A stretch of DNA of 64,000 nt from Geothermovivens sp964644845 (GCA_964644845.1 CAZXXS010000116.1:1-64000); one strand, 5' to 3'; positions 17,226 to 26,154 are shown, counted from the first letter of the stretch. Notes: generated by a model not told the origin, from the letters alone. Made by a program: numbers and translations.

Positions 17226-18485
17226 ATGGCTGACGAGAAGATCTGGAAAGCGCTTGTGGACAAGATTGCGTCTTACCGCGACGACATGATCGAAATGCAG
17301 AAAACCTTGACGGCACTCCCTGCTCTCGGGCCGGAAAACGGTGGAGAAGGTGAGGTCAAAAAGGCGGAGGCGTTGAAGAAATACCTGTCGGAACTGCCGG
17401 TCGACGAGATCGAGGAAATCAACGCGCCGGATGACCGGGTACCGGCGGGTTACCGGCCGAACATTGTGGCGAGGATCCACGGCAAGAGCCACGAACGCAC
17501 AATCTGGGTGATGTCGCACATGGACATCGTGCCTCCAGGTGACCTGAGCCAGTGGAAAGGCGATCCTTACAAAGCGTGGGTGGAGGACGGCAAGATCTAC
17601 GGGCGCGGTGTCGAAGACAACCAGCAGGGCATCGTGGCGTCGTTTTTTGCAGCCAAGGCGCTGCGGGATCTGGGAGTGCCGCCGAACTTCGACGTCGGTC
17701 TTGTGCTGGTGGCTGACGAGGAGACAGGCAGTGAAAAGGGACTGCAGTACGTGCTGCAGGAACGGAAGGATCTTTTTCGGCCGCAAGACCTGATCATCGT
17801 GCCAGACGCTGGTGATCCCGAAGGTACGATGATCGAGGTTGCGGAGAAAAGCATTCTGTGGATTCGTTTCCACACCGTTGGAAAGCAGTGCCACGCCTCT
17901 ACGCCAGAAGAAGGGGTGAATGCCTTCAAGGCAGCCTGCCATTTGGCCGTTAAGCTCGACAAGCTCTACAAGATTTTTGGCGAGAAGGACGCCGTGTTTG
18001 CCCCGCCGATTTCCACATTCGAGCCTACGAAAAAGGAGGCGAACGTTCCCAACGTGAACACAATTCCGGGCGAGGACGTGTTCTACTTTGATTGTCGGAT
18101 CCTGCCCAAATACTCGCTCGAAGAAGTGGAAGCGAAAATCGGTGAGTTTATTCGCGAAACGGAGCAGCAGTTTGGCGTCCAAATCTCAACGTCCTCACCG
18201 CAGCGAATGCAGGCTGCCCCGCCGACCCCGGACGATGCGCCGGTGGTTTTGGCTCTGAAGAATGCTGTCCGTGATCTGCGAAACAAAGAAGCGAAGCCGA
18301 TGGGCATTGGCGGCGGCACTGTCGCGGCGTTTTTCCGTGCAGCTGGTTTGCCCGCAGCAGTTTGGGCGACCCTGGACGAAATGGCGCATCAGCCCAACGA
18401 GTACTGTGTGCTGGACTACTGCATCGCTGACGCGCAGGTTTTCGCCCACATCTTTGTGCAAGACGAGGACGACTTTACGGCCTAA
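17226..18485 (+). CDS. M20-family metallopeptidase
   Basis: A 419-residue cytoplasmic zinc hydrolase. ATG 17226 follows AAAGGGAGG. Metal and catalytic motifs are visible: SHMDIVPPGD (His and Asp near residue 100), YGRGVEDNQQG (bridging Asp), and VLVADEETGSEKG (general-base Glu). A dimerisation lid sits in the middle, with the His of KQCHASTPEEG, and GGGTVAAFFR lies near the end. This is the ArgE/DapE/CPG2 group; members of this length often act as dipeptidases or aminoacyl hydrolases, but the substrate cannot be fixed from sequence. It stands alone on this strand with 142 nt before it and 229 nt after. Confidence 0.88.
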   Translation: MADEKIWKALVDKIASYRDDMIEMQKTLTALPALGPENGGEGEVKKAEALKKYLSELPVDEIEEINAPDDRVPAGYRPNIVARIHGKSHERTIWVMSHMDIVPPGDLSQWKGDPYKAWVEDGKIYGRGVEDNQQGIVASFFAAKALRDLGVPPNFDVGLVLVADEETGSEKGLQYVLQERKDLFRPQDLIIVPDAGDPEGTMIEVAEKSILWIRFHTVGKQCHASTPEEGVNAFKAACHLAVKLDKLYKIFGEKDAVFAPPISTFEPTKKEANVPNVNTIPGEDVFYFDCRILPKYSLEEVEAKIGEFIRETEQQFGVQISTSSPQRMQAAPPTPDDAPVVLALKNAVRDLRNKEAKPMGIGGGTVAAFFRAAGLPAAVWATLDEMAHQPNEYCVLDYCIADAQVFAHIFVQDEDDFTA

Positions 18486-18714
18486 GCCGGTTGCGCGAAT
18501 TTTCGTACCGGTGGCGATTTGTTTTTGGGGCGATCAACCTTGGGCTGGGCTCCCGGGTTTGCGTGCGTCCCTGGTCGAAAAACGTGGTGGTCTTCCCTCA
18601 TCCGGGTGGAACAGCCGGCATTAGGTATCTCCGGGCCGAGAGTTCACGCTGTACAGTTTCACGCATTTGGCAGATGTCAGGACTGCCTGAACGGGGACAA
18701 GGTGGAGGACGAGA

Positions 18715-19575
18715 ATGGCTGAAGTCAAAGCCCGTGTCGGTGTGATCGGTGGCAGTGGGGTGTACGAAATCGAGTCGCTTGAGGACGTCGAAGAGCTGAG
18801 GATCACAACACCTTTTGGTGACCCTTCAGACGTCATCGTCGTAGGAACGCTGAACGGTGTGCGCGCGGCGTTTTTGCCGCGGCACGGCAGGGGACACCGC
18901 ATCTTACCGACAGAGGTAAACTCCCGTGCCAACATCTACGCGCTCAAGAGTCTCGGGGTCGAACGGATTGTTTCCATCAGCGCTTGTGGTAGCTTGCACG
19001 AAGACATCGGGCCCCGGGATGTGGTTGTACCGGACCAGCTGATTGATTTCACCAAGAAACGGGAGTACACGTTCTTCGGTGACGGCATGGTTGGTCACAT
19101 CAGTTTTGCGGAACCGTTTTGTCCGGTGCTGAGCGAGCTTGTTGCCAGAGCTGTTGAGAAAGTGGGCGGCAAGGTCCACCGTGGCGGCACCTTCATGGTG
19201 ATCGAAGGGCCGCGATTCTCGACGAAGGCGGAATCGGCCGTGTACCGGCAGTGGGGTGCGCACATCATCGGCATGACGGCGAGCCCCGAGGCACAGCTTG
19301 CGCGCGAGGCTGGTATCTGCTACGCTGCCATGGCCCACGTGACCGACTACGACGTGTGGCACGAATCCGAAGAGCCAGTGAGCGTTGAGATGCTGCTGGA
19401 GAACCTTCGTGCGAACGCAGACTTGACAAAACGCGCCCTGGCGGAACTTCTGCCGATGATCCCGGGGGCGCGAAACGACTGCGAATGCGCCCGGGCCACG
19501 GAATTTGCTGTGATCACCGACCCGAAGCGTATTCCCGAGGAAACCAAGCGGCGCTTGGCGCTGATCTTGAAGTGA
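18715..19575 (+). CDS. mtnP: S-methyl-5'-thioadenosine phosphorylase
   Basis: A 286-residue enzyme that splits methylthioadenosine into adenine and methylthioribose-1-phosphate in methionine salvage. Seen in the sequence: the start GVIGGSGVYE, the phosphate-site PRHGRGH, the middle ISACGSLHEDIGP, and MTASPEAQLAREAG followed by TDYDVWH. The two Asp residues there favour an MTA phosphorylase over an inosine/guanosine phosphorylase, which usually has Asn. The ATG follows GGTGGAGGACG. It is joined to ogt (12 nt gap). MTA is a by-product of spermidine synthesis, which fits the polyamine genes elsewhere in the window. Confidence 0.92.
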   Translation: MAEVKARVGVIGGSGVYEIESLEDVEELRITTPFGDPSDVIVVGTLNGVRAAFLPRHGRGHRILPTEVNSRANIYALKSLGVERIVSISACGSLHEDIGPRDVVVPDQLIDFTKKREYTFFGDGMVGHISFAEPFCPVLSELVARAVEKVGGKVHRGGTFMVIEGPRFSTKAESAVYRQWGAHIIGMTASPEAQLAREAGICYAAMAHVTDYDVWHESEEPVSVEMLLENLRANADLTKRALAELLPMIPGARNDCECARATEFAVITDPKRIPEETKRRLALILK

Positions 19576-19587
19576 GGTTAAGCCCCC

Positions 19588-20088
19588 GTGCTGCGCTACG
19601 CAGTGGTGGAAGCGCCGTTTTCGGCGTTGCTTTTGCTCGCGAGCCAGGCCGGTCTGAAGCGTGTGGTTTTCCTGAAGGGACAACACCCGGAAGAGTGGCT
19701 GGCCGAACACATTGCCGATGAAGCCGCTCCTGGTTTGCCCGAAGCCGTTGGCGAGATTGTGCCTCGTCTGCAGGCTTACCTTGGCGGTGTTTCGGAGACA
19801 TTCGAGGGCATTCCGCTGGATCTCAGCGGGGCGACACCGTTTCAGCATCGCGTTTGGGACACGCTCAGAAAAGTGCCGTACGGTTCTGTGGTAACGTACG
19901 CCGAACTGGCGTGGAGAATCGGCAACCCGAGGGCGGCGCGGGCAGTAGGGAACGCGGTGGGGGCAAATCGCTTGCCGATTGTGATTCCGTGCCATCGTGT
20001 AGTGGCTTCGAGAGGGATCGGTGGATTCGGTGACGCTGGGGTGGCCATCAAGAGGGCCCTTCTGCAGTTGGAAGGAGTGACGCTTTGA
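19588..20088 (+). CDS. ogt: Methylated-DNA-protein cysteine methyltransferase
   Basis: 166 residues from GTG 19588. The C-terminal domain has the DNA-binding helix region TYAELAWRIGNPRAARAVGNA and the alkyl-acceptor motif IPCHRVV, whose Cys takes the methyl group from O6-methylguanine. The N-terminal domain is the short variable type with an RNase-H-like fold. It lies between mtnP and a Nudix gene that overlaps its stop, so the three form one unit; the grouping has no obvious single theme beyond nucleoside chemistry and repair. Confidence 0.93.
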   Translation: MLRYAVVEAPFSALLLLASQAGLKRVVFLKGQHPEEWLAEHIADEAAPGLPEAVGEIVPRLQAYLGGVSETFEGIPLDLSGATPFQHRVWDTLRKVPYGSVVTYAELAWRIGNPRAARAVGNAVGANRLPIVIPCHRVVASRGIGGFGDAGVAIKRALLQLEGVTL

Positions 20089-20843
20089 TGATTTCCGGGT
20101 CGGGTCGGTTTGCGCCACTCGTGCTTGGTCCCCGGGAATTGAGCCGTATTCTGGTTTCGTTTTCCGAGGGGCGAGCTGCCCTCTCGGATGCACTGGTCCG
20201 GGAAATTGCGGACTTGTGGCAGCGGGAAGCGGGAGCTGGAAAACGCGGGCTTTTTGATGGCAGGCTTGCGGGGCTTGCTGGTTGGTACGACGACGGCCAA
20301 GTGCTTCGGCTGGAACTTGTGCCGGTTCGTTACCGTGAGCTTTGGTACGTGCATGTGCTCGCGGGCACGAAACCGGTACCGCCTCCGGCGGTGATACCCA
20401 GAGCGCTTGGCGTCAGTGCTGTGGTGATGCGTGGCGAAGAGATTGTGCTCATGTTGCGTACCCGCTCGGTAGGCGAGTGGCCTGAGAAACTGGATGTTTT
20501 TGGCGGACACATCGACTGGCCACCCAAGGGAATGCCGGTTAGGCCTGAAGAGGCAGCCCTGGCGGAGCTCCGAGAAGAGCTGGGTGATGCAGGGCGTGAG
20601 GCGGCTCTGGAGTGCTGCGTTGGTTTGGCGGAGGTCGTGCGCACCCGGAAGCCCGAAATCGTTTTCTTGGCTCGGCTCTCCCCGGACGTGCCGCTTTCGC
20701 TTGAACAAACAAACGACGAGGTTGAGCGGCTTACCCGGGTGCCGGTGACGGATCTTGGCACGTTTTTGGAAAAACGGTGGGAAGAACTGACACCGTCCGC
20801 AGAAGCGAGCCTGTGGCTCTTTGCTGCGTCGCTGAATCGGTAA
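20088..20843 (+). CDS. Nudix hydrolase family protein
   Basis: 251 residues from ATG 20088, whose A is the last base of the ogt stop; a TTG one codon earlier is possible. GAAGGAG lies upstream. The Nudix box is visible as GGHIDWPP, then EEAALAELREELGD. The glycine-rich part is longer than the canonical GX5E pattern, since a WPPKGMPV insertion lies between GG and the Glu-rich helix, so activity is likely but substrate prediction is not possible. The N-terminal 110 residues have no match I can name. It probably cleaves a nucleoside diphosphate derivative. Confidence 0.78.
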   Translation: MISGSGRFAPLVLGPRELSRILVSFSEGRAALSDALVREIADLWQREAGAGKRGLFDGRLAGLAGWYDDGQVLRLELVPVRYRELWYVHVLAGTKPVPPPAVIPRALGVSAVVMRGEEIVLMLRTRSVGEWPEKLDVFGGHIDWPPKGMPVRPEEAALAELREELGDAGREAALECCVGLAEVVRTRKPEIVFLARLSPDVPLSLEQTNDEVERLTRVPVTDLGTFLEKRWEELTPSAEASLWLFAASLNR

Positions 20844-21071
20844 GGGAGGGCCGCAGGTTCTGCCCGACGGGTCAGCAGGAACCAGATTGGTCGCTTGGGA
20901 CCGGCAGCAGACGCTTTGGTTACGACGAAGGGCCAGAAGCAGGATTCGGTGGACGGTGTTTTTTCCGGAAGGGCGACGGCCGAAAATTGCGACCAAGATG
21001 TGGTGACGCGTGCCGCTGGGGTTCGCCGTTGTCTAACGGTCTGAGTGTAGTGTCCGAAGCTGGAGGTAGGG

Positions 21072-21794
21072 TTGCGAACGGACTGGTCACGCCAACTCCG
21101 GGCCTTGTTGCTGGACGTCCACCTGACGCTTGTGGACGACAGTCATTTTCCCCACCACGAACTCCCCCGATTGTTGCAGTCCGAGGGCGTACAGATCCCC
21201 GAAAACGAACTGGAACGTGCCTACGCGAAGGCAAGTGAACAGGTCTTCGATTGGCCCAACTTGCCACCGGACACGAAGATTCGCGATCTCCACCGCCTGC
21301 GGCTACGGCGTCTCTACGACCTTTTGAACTTGGACCGGGACCCGGAACGGGACCTGGACGTTTTGTATCAGCGTATGCGCCGCTGCCAGCTGTACCGCGA
21401 CGCCGTGGAAGTTTTACCTGCCTTGCGCTCGCGGTACCGGTTGGCCGTGGTCTCGAACGCTGACGTGGACGACCCCCTGCTGGAGGCCCTGCGTCCTGTA
21501 CGGCGCTTCTTTGATGTGGTTGTCGTCTCCGGCGAAATTGGCGAGCTGAAGCCGTCGTCGCGGATTTTTGAAGTGGCGTGCGAGAAGCTGGCGGTCAAAC
21601 CGGAGGAGGCGGCAGTGGTTGGCGATTCGCCGACCAGTGACGTACTCGGTGCGCGGAGGGCAGGGTTGTGGGCGATTTGGCTTAACCGTAAGGGCAAAAC
21701 CTGGCCAACGAAAATCCCGAAGCCTGATGCGGTTGTTCGAGATTTTTACGAGTTGCGGGACTTGCTACGGGGTGACGGGGTAACAGCAAGGTGA
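21072..21794 (+). CDS. HAD-superfamily hydrolase-like protein
   Basis: 240 residues, TTG 21072 after TGGAGG. The Rossmann-like HAD core has motif I ALLLDVHLTLVD, motif II VVSNAD, motif III Lys in GELKPSSRIFE and motif IV GDSPTSDVLGARRAG. The helical cap lies at about 25-110. Motif I has Asp 15 as nucleophile, but the usual second Asp (the general acid/base) is His 17. Phosphatase activity may therefore be altered or lost, as in HAD dehalogenases and some HDHD3-like proteins. Upstream lie 228 nt without a recognised feature. It is followed by a promoter that drives the next gene. Confidence 0.82.
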   Translation: MRTDWSRQLRALLLDVHLTLVDDSHFPHHELPRLLQSEGVQIPENELERAYAKASEQVFDWPNLPPDTKIRDLHRLRLRRLYDLLNLDRDPERDLDVLYQRMRRCQLYRDAVEVLPALRSRYRLAVVSNADVDDPLLEALRPVRRFFDVVVVSGEIGELKPSSRIFEVACEKLAVKPEEAAVVGDSPTSDVLGARRAGLWAIWLNRKGKTWPTKIPKPDAVVRDFYELRDLLRGDGVTAR

Positions 21795-21801
21795 AAAAAT
21801 A

Positions 21802-21829
21802 TTGACTTTTAGGCTGAGTTTTCTAAATT
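21802..21829 (+). promoter_or_regulatory. Predicted promoter with a long leader
   Basis: TTGACT at 21802-21807, a 16 nt spacer and TAAATT at 21824-21829. The next gene starts about 265 nt downstream, so the RNA would have a long GC-rich leader. That leader (21840-22090) has no open frame I trust and may be structured. Confidence 0.5.
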
Positions 21830-22094
21830 AGGCGCAACTTTGAAGGATTTGGACAGGAAGGTGACCTGCATTGCCTGCCGGCGGAGCTGGCGTTACGTGT
21901 GAGAAATCGCCGGGCGGGTTTCGGGGCGGCTGTCGGTGCCTTGTTTTGTAACCCGCTAAGTTGAGATTTGCCGTTTCCCCCTCTCGACGGGGTAGAATGA
22001 AGCAGCTGGTTTTTGCAGTTCAGACGTCGCCGTGTAGGGGGTTGTAAAGGGCGTTGAAACACGGTGTCGTTCACTTAGCGGGAAGGGACACGTG

Positions 22095-22610
22095 ATGGCC
22101 GAGGTCAACCCAAATGTGCAGGCATTGCTGTCCAGCATCCGGGATCTGCTCCCCGGATACCAGGGCTACGCAGATCAGTCTGCAGCTCAGCAAACGGACG
22201 AACAGGTTCGCTCTTTTGCTGGCCGGCAGATGGAAGAAATCGCAGCGCAACTTTCGGCTGTTGCGGCAACCGCTCGGGACAACGGCACGAGTTCGGTTGC
22301 GGATGCCATCGAAAGGGTGCGTGCGCGTTTGGGCGTGATCCACGAAGGGTTGCTCGAGGAAGCGGGTCAGGAAGATTCATTTGATTTGACGGGCGAGAAG
22401 AAGCAACGCCTTTACGAGTACGACCTTTCAATCCTCCGTCGGCTTGCTGAGCTCCGCCAGGAAGTGGATCACGTGAAGGTTGAAGAAATTGACCCTGATG
22501 AACCCGAAGATGCGCTGACAGTGGTTTCGGACCTGCTGGACGGTTTGAGCCAGGATATTTTCGAGCGAGACACGCTCATTCAGGGCGACGAAGACGCTGT
22601 GGAGTACTGA
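22095..22610 (+). CDS. Conserved-looking acidic protein, unknown function
   Basis: 171 residues from ATG 22095 (GTG 22092 is the alternative), with GGGAAGGGAC upstream. It is acidic, soluble and mostly helical, with heptad-like helices around residues 30-75 and 120-150. There is no signal peptide, Cys pair or catalytic motif. It has its own predicted promoter and a long leader. It is followed after 2 nt by a 49-codon frame that may or may not be translated. I do not recognise a family. Confidence 0.65.
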   Translation: MAEVNPNVQALLSSIRDLLPGYQGYADQSAAQQTDEQVRSFAGRQMEEIAAQLSAVAATARDNGTSSVADAIERVRARLGVIHEGLLEEAGQEDSFDLTGEKKQRLYEYDLSILRRLAELRQEVDHVKVEEIDPDEPEDALTVVSDLLDGLSQDIFERDTLIQGDEDAVEY

Positions 22611-22612
22611 AG

Positions 22613-22762
22613 ATGACTGCCGCTACCGCAAGTGCCGCTGTGCTCTCCCCGAAGCGGACTCCCTTCCCCGCTGGTGCGGTAGCAGTGTGCCCCATCCAGA
22701 GACGACAGCGAATCCAGACACTCCAGCGCAGGCAGTTCCGACAGCCTTTCCGACAATCGTAG
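22613..22762 (+). CDS. Small possible ORF, Arg/Gln-rich
   Basis: A frame of 49 residues starting 2 nt after the preceding stop and ending TAG at 22760-22762. The C-terminal half reads QRRQRIQTLQRRQFRQPFRQS; at the DNA level this comes from repeats such as TTCCGACA at 22735 and 22748. There is no clear ribosome binding site beyond the coupling. A reverse-strand frame across the same bases looks leucine-rich, so composition alone does not decide. Low confidence that it is a gene. Confidence 0.2.
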   Translation: MTAATASAAVLSPKRTPFPAGAVAVCPIQRRQRIQTLQRRQFRQPFRQS

Positions 22763-22996
22763 TTTTCCCCTTTCCACTGACATTCGTGAAATTGCTAAGG
22801 GTTGGGCATGAGCTCGGAAAGATGCCCCAATGGATCTGTAGTACAGTTTAGCAATGTCCTAACAAAATAAAATAGGAGAGCTCTTAATCCTCAAAGAATG
22901 AAACCCACCGGTGATTTCTCGGGTGAAACTGAGGCGAACTTGCTGGTAGGCGTTGTGCGCCCCTAATGGTTACGAGAAACATGGGAGGAAGGTGTC
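22763..22996. other. AT-rich intergenic stretch with a nested inverted repeat
   Basis: ATTGCTAA at 22791-22798 is answered by TTAGCAAT at 22848-22855. Inside, TTGGGCAT (22802-22809) pairs with ATGCCCCAA (22822-22830) with one bulge. The result is a two-storey hairpin of 65 nt. It is followed by an A-rich run (AACAAAATAAAATAGG) and no T-run, so it is not a standard rightward terminator. No gene is supported here. Confidence 0.4.
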
Positions 22997-23410
22997 GTGA
23001 AGAGCCACACGAAGTACCTTTGGTTCAACACTCAGCACCACCGGGAGTACATCAACATCACCTCGGAAGTGGAGGCTGCGGTGCGAGAGTCGGGGGTGAA
23101 AGAGGGCCTTGTTCTGGTCTCGGCCATGCACATCACGGCGGGTGTGTACGTCAACGACGCGGAGGACGGCCTGATTCGGGACATCGATGAGTGGTTGGAG
23201 AAACTGGCGCCGTTCAGGTCAGACTACCGCCACCACCGCACTGGCGAAACAAACGGCGACGCGCACCTGAAGAACCTGCTGATCGGCCACGAAGTGATTT
23301 TGCCAATCACTGAGGGCCGTCTGGATTTGGGGCCGTGGCAGCAGGTCTACTACGCGGAGTTCGACGGGCAACGTCGCAAGCGGCTGATCATCAAGGTGAT
23401 CGGCGAGTAG
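22997..23410 (+). CDS. YjbQ/UPF0047 family protein
   Basis: 137 residues from GTG 22997 after GGGAGGAAGG. The family is called secondary thiamine-phosphate synthase from an E. coli complementation effect; the true role is unclear. Conserved features visible are SAMHITAGVYVNDAEDGL near residue 45, the RHHRTGETNGDAHLKN stretch holding the metal-binding His residues, and GHEVILPITEGRLDLGPWQQVYY near the end. It is a soluble cytoplasmic protein of normal length. It lies 222 nt before glnA on the same strand. Confidence 0.88.
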   Translation: MKSHTKYLWFNTQHHREYINITSEVEAAVRESGVKEGLVLVSAMHITAGVYVNDAEDGLIRDIDEWLEKLAPFRSDYRHHRTGETNGDAHLKNLLIGHEVILPITEGRLDLGPWQQVYYAEFDGQRRKRLIIKVIGE

Positions 23411-23632
23411 GTCCGGGCGGGCCCTTGCGCGGTGACCCGTCCTGCACTGGGAAAATGGCACGAAAGGCGAACGGAGCCCGGCCGCCCTCGGAAACGGCTT
23501 CAGATCAGCTCTACCTGCAGAGGTGGCGGGTCGGCGGAGGCGAACGGTGAAGGGAGAAACGTGTCTCGAGCAAGCCGGGACGAATCTTGGAAAGGCGCAA
23601 CAGGTTCAAAACAACCGGAAAAGGAGGTAATA

Positions 23633-24958
23633 ATGGGTTACACAAAAGAAGACGTGCTGCGGATGGCAAAGGATAACGATGTTCGTTTCATCCGACTGTG
23701 GTTTACGGACATCCTGGGCATGCTGAAGGGCTTCGCCATTCCGATCTCGCAGCTCGAAATGGCGCTTGAAGAAGGCATCGGGTTCGACGGTTCCTCCATC
23801 GAGGGCTTCACTCGAATTGAAGAGAGCGACATGATCGCCTGCCCGGATCCGGATACGTTCAAGATTCTGCCCTGGGAAAGCAAAGGCGCCAAAGTCGCAG
23901 TGATGTTCTGCGATATCAAAAACCCGGACGGAAGCCCTTATGAAGGCGATCCTCGGTACGTACTGCGTCGTCTGACCGAAAAGGCGGCTTCGCTGGGTTA
24001 CACCCTAATGGTGGGGCCGGAGCTGGAGTACTTCTACTTCCCGTCTTCTTCAGACGTAACGCCGCTGGACCGAGCTGGGTATTTTGACCTCGTGCCTTTG
24101 GATTACGGCACGGAGCTTCGCAAGGAGACGGTGCAGCGCCTTGAGCAGATGGGTATCCAGGTGGAATACAGCCACCACGAAGTTGCGCCGAGTCAGCACG
24201 AAATCGACTTTGCCTACAAGGATGCCCTGAAGACGGCTGACAACGTGATGACATACAAGTTCGTGGTGAAGAAAGTGGCCCAGGACAACGGGGTCTACGC
24301 CACTTTCATGCCGAAACCGGTCTTCGGGATGAACGGCAGTGGCATGCACACGCACCAGAGCTTGTTCAAGGACAGCACGAACGCCTTCTTCGCGGCGGAT
24401 CGGCCGTACTACCTGTCCGACGTGGCAGGAAGCTACATCGCCGGTATCCTGAAGTACATCAAGGAAATCACGCTGGTGCTCAACCAGTGGGTGAATTCGT
24501 ACAAGCGCCTTGTGCCGGGTTACGAGGCGCCGGTGTACGTTTGCTGGGCCAACCGAAACCGCTCCGCGCTAATCCGTGTGCCGAACTACAAGCCTGGCAA
24601 AGAGAAGGCAACGCGCATTGAGCTGCGTTCTCCGGATTCTGCAACCAATCCTTACCTGGCGTTCGCCGTGATGCTGGCGGCTGGCCTCAAAGGTATCGAG
24701 GAGGGGCTGGAGCTGCCCGAGCCGGTGGGCAACAACATTTACGAAATGACACCGGAGGAGCGCACATCTGCGGGCATCGAGCAACTGCCGGAAGATCTGC
24801 ACGACGCGATTCTGGAAGCGGAAAAATCGGAGCTGCTGCGCGAAACCCTGGGCGAGTACATCTACACTCAGCTGCTGCGGAACAAGCGCATCATCTGGGA
24901 AGAGTACCGCGCGCAGGTGACCGAGTACGAAATTCAGCACTACCTGCCAATTCTGTAA
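23633..24958 (+). CDS. glnA: Glutamine synthetase, type I (alpha-like)
   Basis: Makes glutamine from glutamate, ammonia and ATP. ATG 23633 has an excellent AAAGGAGG site; the frame is open further upstream but without protein-like content. Motifs: DGSSIEGF (residues 46-53 region), the ATP-site KPVFGMNGSGMHTHQS, and NRNRSALIRVP. At 441 residues it fits the GSI-alpha length. The region equivalent to the adenylylated Tyr (NLYDLP in the beta type) reads NNIYEMTPEE, and the 25-residue beta insertion is absent by length. Regulation by adenylylation is therefore unlikely, though not excluded. The 222 nt upstream hold no riboswitch I recognise. Confidence 0.95.
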   Translation: MGYTKEDVLRMAKDNDVRFIRLWFTDILGMLKGFAIPISQLEMALEEGIGFDGSSIEGFTRIEESDMIACPDPDTFKILPWESKGAKVAVMFCDIKNPDGSPYEGDPRYVLRRLTEKAASLGYTLMVGPELEYFYFPSSSDVTPLDRAGYFDLVPLDYGTELRKETVQRLEQMGIQVEYSHHEVAPSQHEIDFAYKDALKTADNVMTYKFVVKKVAQDNGVYATFMPKPVFGMNGSGMHTHQSLFKDSTNAFFAADRPYYLSDVAGSYIAGILKYIKEITLVLNQWVNSYKRLVPGYEAPVYVCWANRNRSALIRVPNYKPGKEKATRIELRSPDSATNPYLAFAVMLAAGLKGIEEGLELPEPVGNNIYEMTPEERTSAGIEQLPEDLHDAILEAEKSELLRETLGEYIYTQLLRNKRIIWEEYRAQVTEYEIQHYLPIL

Positions 24959-24973
24959 AGGCTGTCGGTTATG

Positions 24974-25020
24974 CAAGGCCTTTGCTCCGCGGTCCTCGTG
25001 GGGCGAAGGCCTTGTTTTTT
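24974..25020 (+). terminator. Intrinsic terminator after glnA
   Basis: CAAGGCCTT (24974-24982) pairs with AAGGCCTTG (25006-25014), followed by TTTTTT. The loop is 23 nt and partly self-pairing. Confidence 0.85.
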
Positions 25021-25236
25021 GCCTTGTTTCGGGCAAGTGTCTGCGGCAAACAGTTTCGTGGCGGGTTCGCGTCAACCGGGTGCGGTTGTTGCACCGGTGT
25101 GCCGGTACAGGGGCCAAATCTTTCGACTGTGGTGCTCCCGCGGTTCAACTCTGCCTTTCCGGTTCAAGGCATTGGAACCGTTTCCCGCGCTCAACGTAAC
25201 AGAGACAGGTTTCGGTCGCAAAATGCGGAGGGAGGC

Positions 25237-26154
25237 GTGTCCTATTTCGGTTGGATCGTTGGTGCGGGACTTCTGCTCTGGCTCGGTTTCACAGGTTTGA
25301 TTTTGCTCAGCTTTCGCAATCCTCGCAAACCGCACACGAGGACGCCAGCGGTCAAAGGCCTGGCTTATGAGGAGGTGCATTTCCCGACGCGGGGTGGCAA
25401 GAAATTGTACGGGTGGTTTGTTCCCGCCGAAACCGGGGATGCACAGGCACCGGCTCTGATTTTGGTCCACGGATGGGGACGGAACGTGGAGCGGATGCTG
25501 CCCTACATGCCTTTCCTGCACGCCGCGGGTTATCATCTGTTGACGTTCGATGCCCGCTGCCACGGTTCCAGTGACAAGGACGGGTACAGCACGGTGCTGA
25601 AGTTCGCTGAGGACATTCGTGCCGCAGCCACCTACCTGCAAACACGCCCGGAGGTGGATGCGGACCGGCTCGGAGTGCTTGGCCTTTCGATCGGTGGAGC
25701 AGCGAGCATCCTGGCCACCGCGTGGGATGAACGACTGAAAGGTGCGGTAACCGTGGGTGCCTTTGCTCACCCTGCCGACATGATGCGCGACAGCCTTACC
25801 CGCTTCCACCTTCCGTCTTTTCCTGTTATCTGGTCTGTTCTCAAATTTGTAGAGTGGCGGATTGGGCGCCCGCTGGATGCCATCGCGCCGGAAAACGCAA
25901 TTCGCCAGCGTGCCTTCCCTCTTTTGCTTGTGCACGGCGATGCGGATCGCGTGGTCCCGGTCGAGCACGCCTACCGGCTGCACCGTGCTGCGAACCGCGA
26001 GAATGTTGAGCTGTGGATTCAGCCGGGTAAGGGGCACTCGAACTGCCACCTTGAACCGGGTTTCGACGCGCGGGTGGTTGGCTTTTTCGACCGGTTCGTC
26101 CGTGCGCGGGCAACGGCTCCTGAATCAGTGGGAGGTGTAGGTGGCAGGGCGTAG
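25237..26154 (+). CDS. Alpha/beta hydrolase with N-terminal membrane anchor
   Basis: 305 residues from GTG 25237 behind GGAGGG; the frame extends upstream to 24982, but this part overlaps the glnA terminator. Residues 3-27 form one membrane helix. The hydrolase core has the oxyanion region VHGWGRN, nucleophile elbow GLSIGG (Ser), HGDADRVVP (Asp) and GKGHSNC (His). FDARCHGSS lies between the first and second strands. This resembles the membrane-anchored BEM46/ABHD17-like hydrolases. Its substrate is unknown. Its end overlaps the rarA start by 14 nt. Confidence 0.85.
   Translation: MSYFGWIVGAGLLLWLGFTGLILLSFRNPRKPHTRTPAVKGLAYEEVHFPTRGGKKLYGWFVPAETGDAQAPALILVHGWGRNVERMLPYMPFLHAAGYHLLTFDARCHGSSDKDGYSTVLKFAEDIRAAATYLQTRPEVDADRLGVLGLSIGGAASILATAWDERLKGAVTVGAFAHPADMMRDSLTRFHLPSFPVIWSVLKFVEWRIGRPLDAIAPENAIRQRAFPLLLVHGDADRVVPVEHAYRLHRAANRENVELWIQPGKGHSNCHLEPGFDARVVGFFDRFVRARATAPESVGGVGGRA

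Noticed and set aside
18904..20193. Leftward open frame of 429 codons
   Set aside because: Antisense to mtnP and ogt, whose motifs are unmistakable; no start signal.
24982..25236. N-terminal extension of the alpha/beta hydrolase
   Set aside because: It overlaps the glnA terminator and lacks a binding site.
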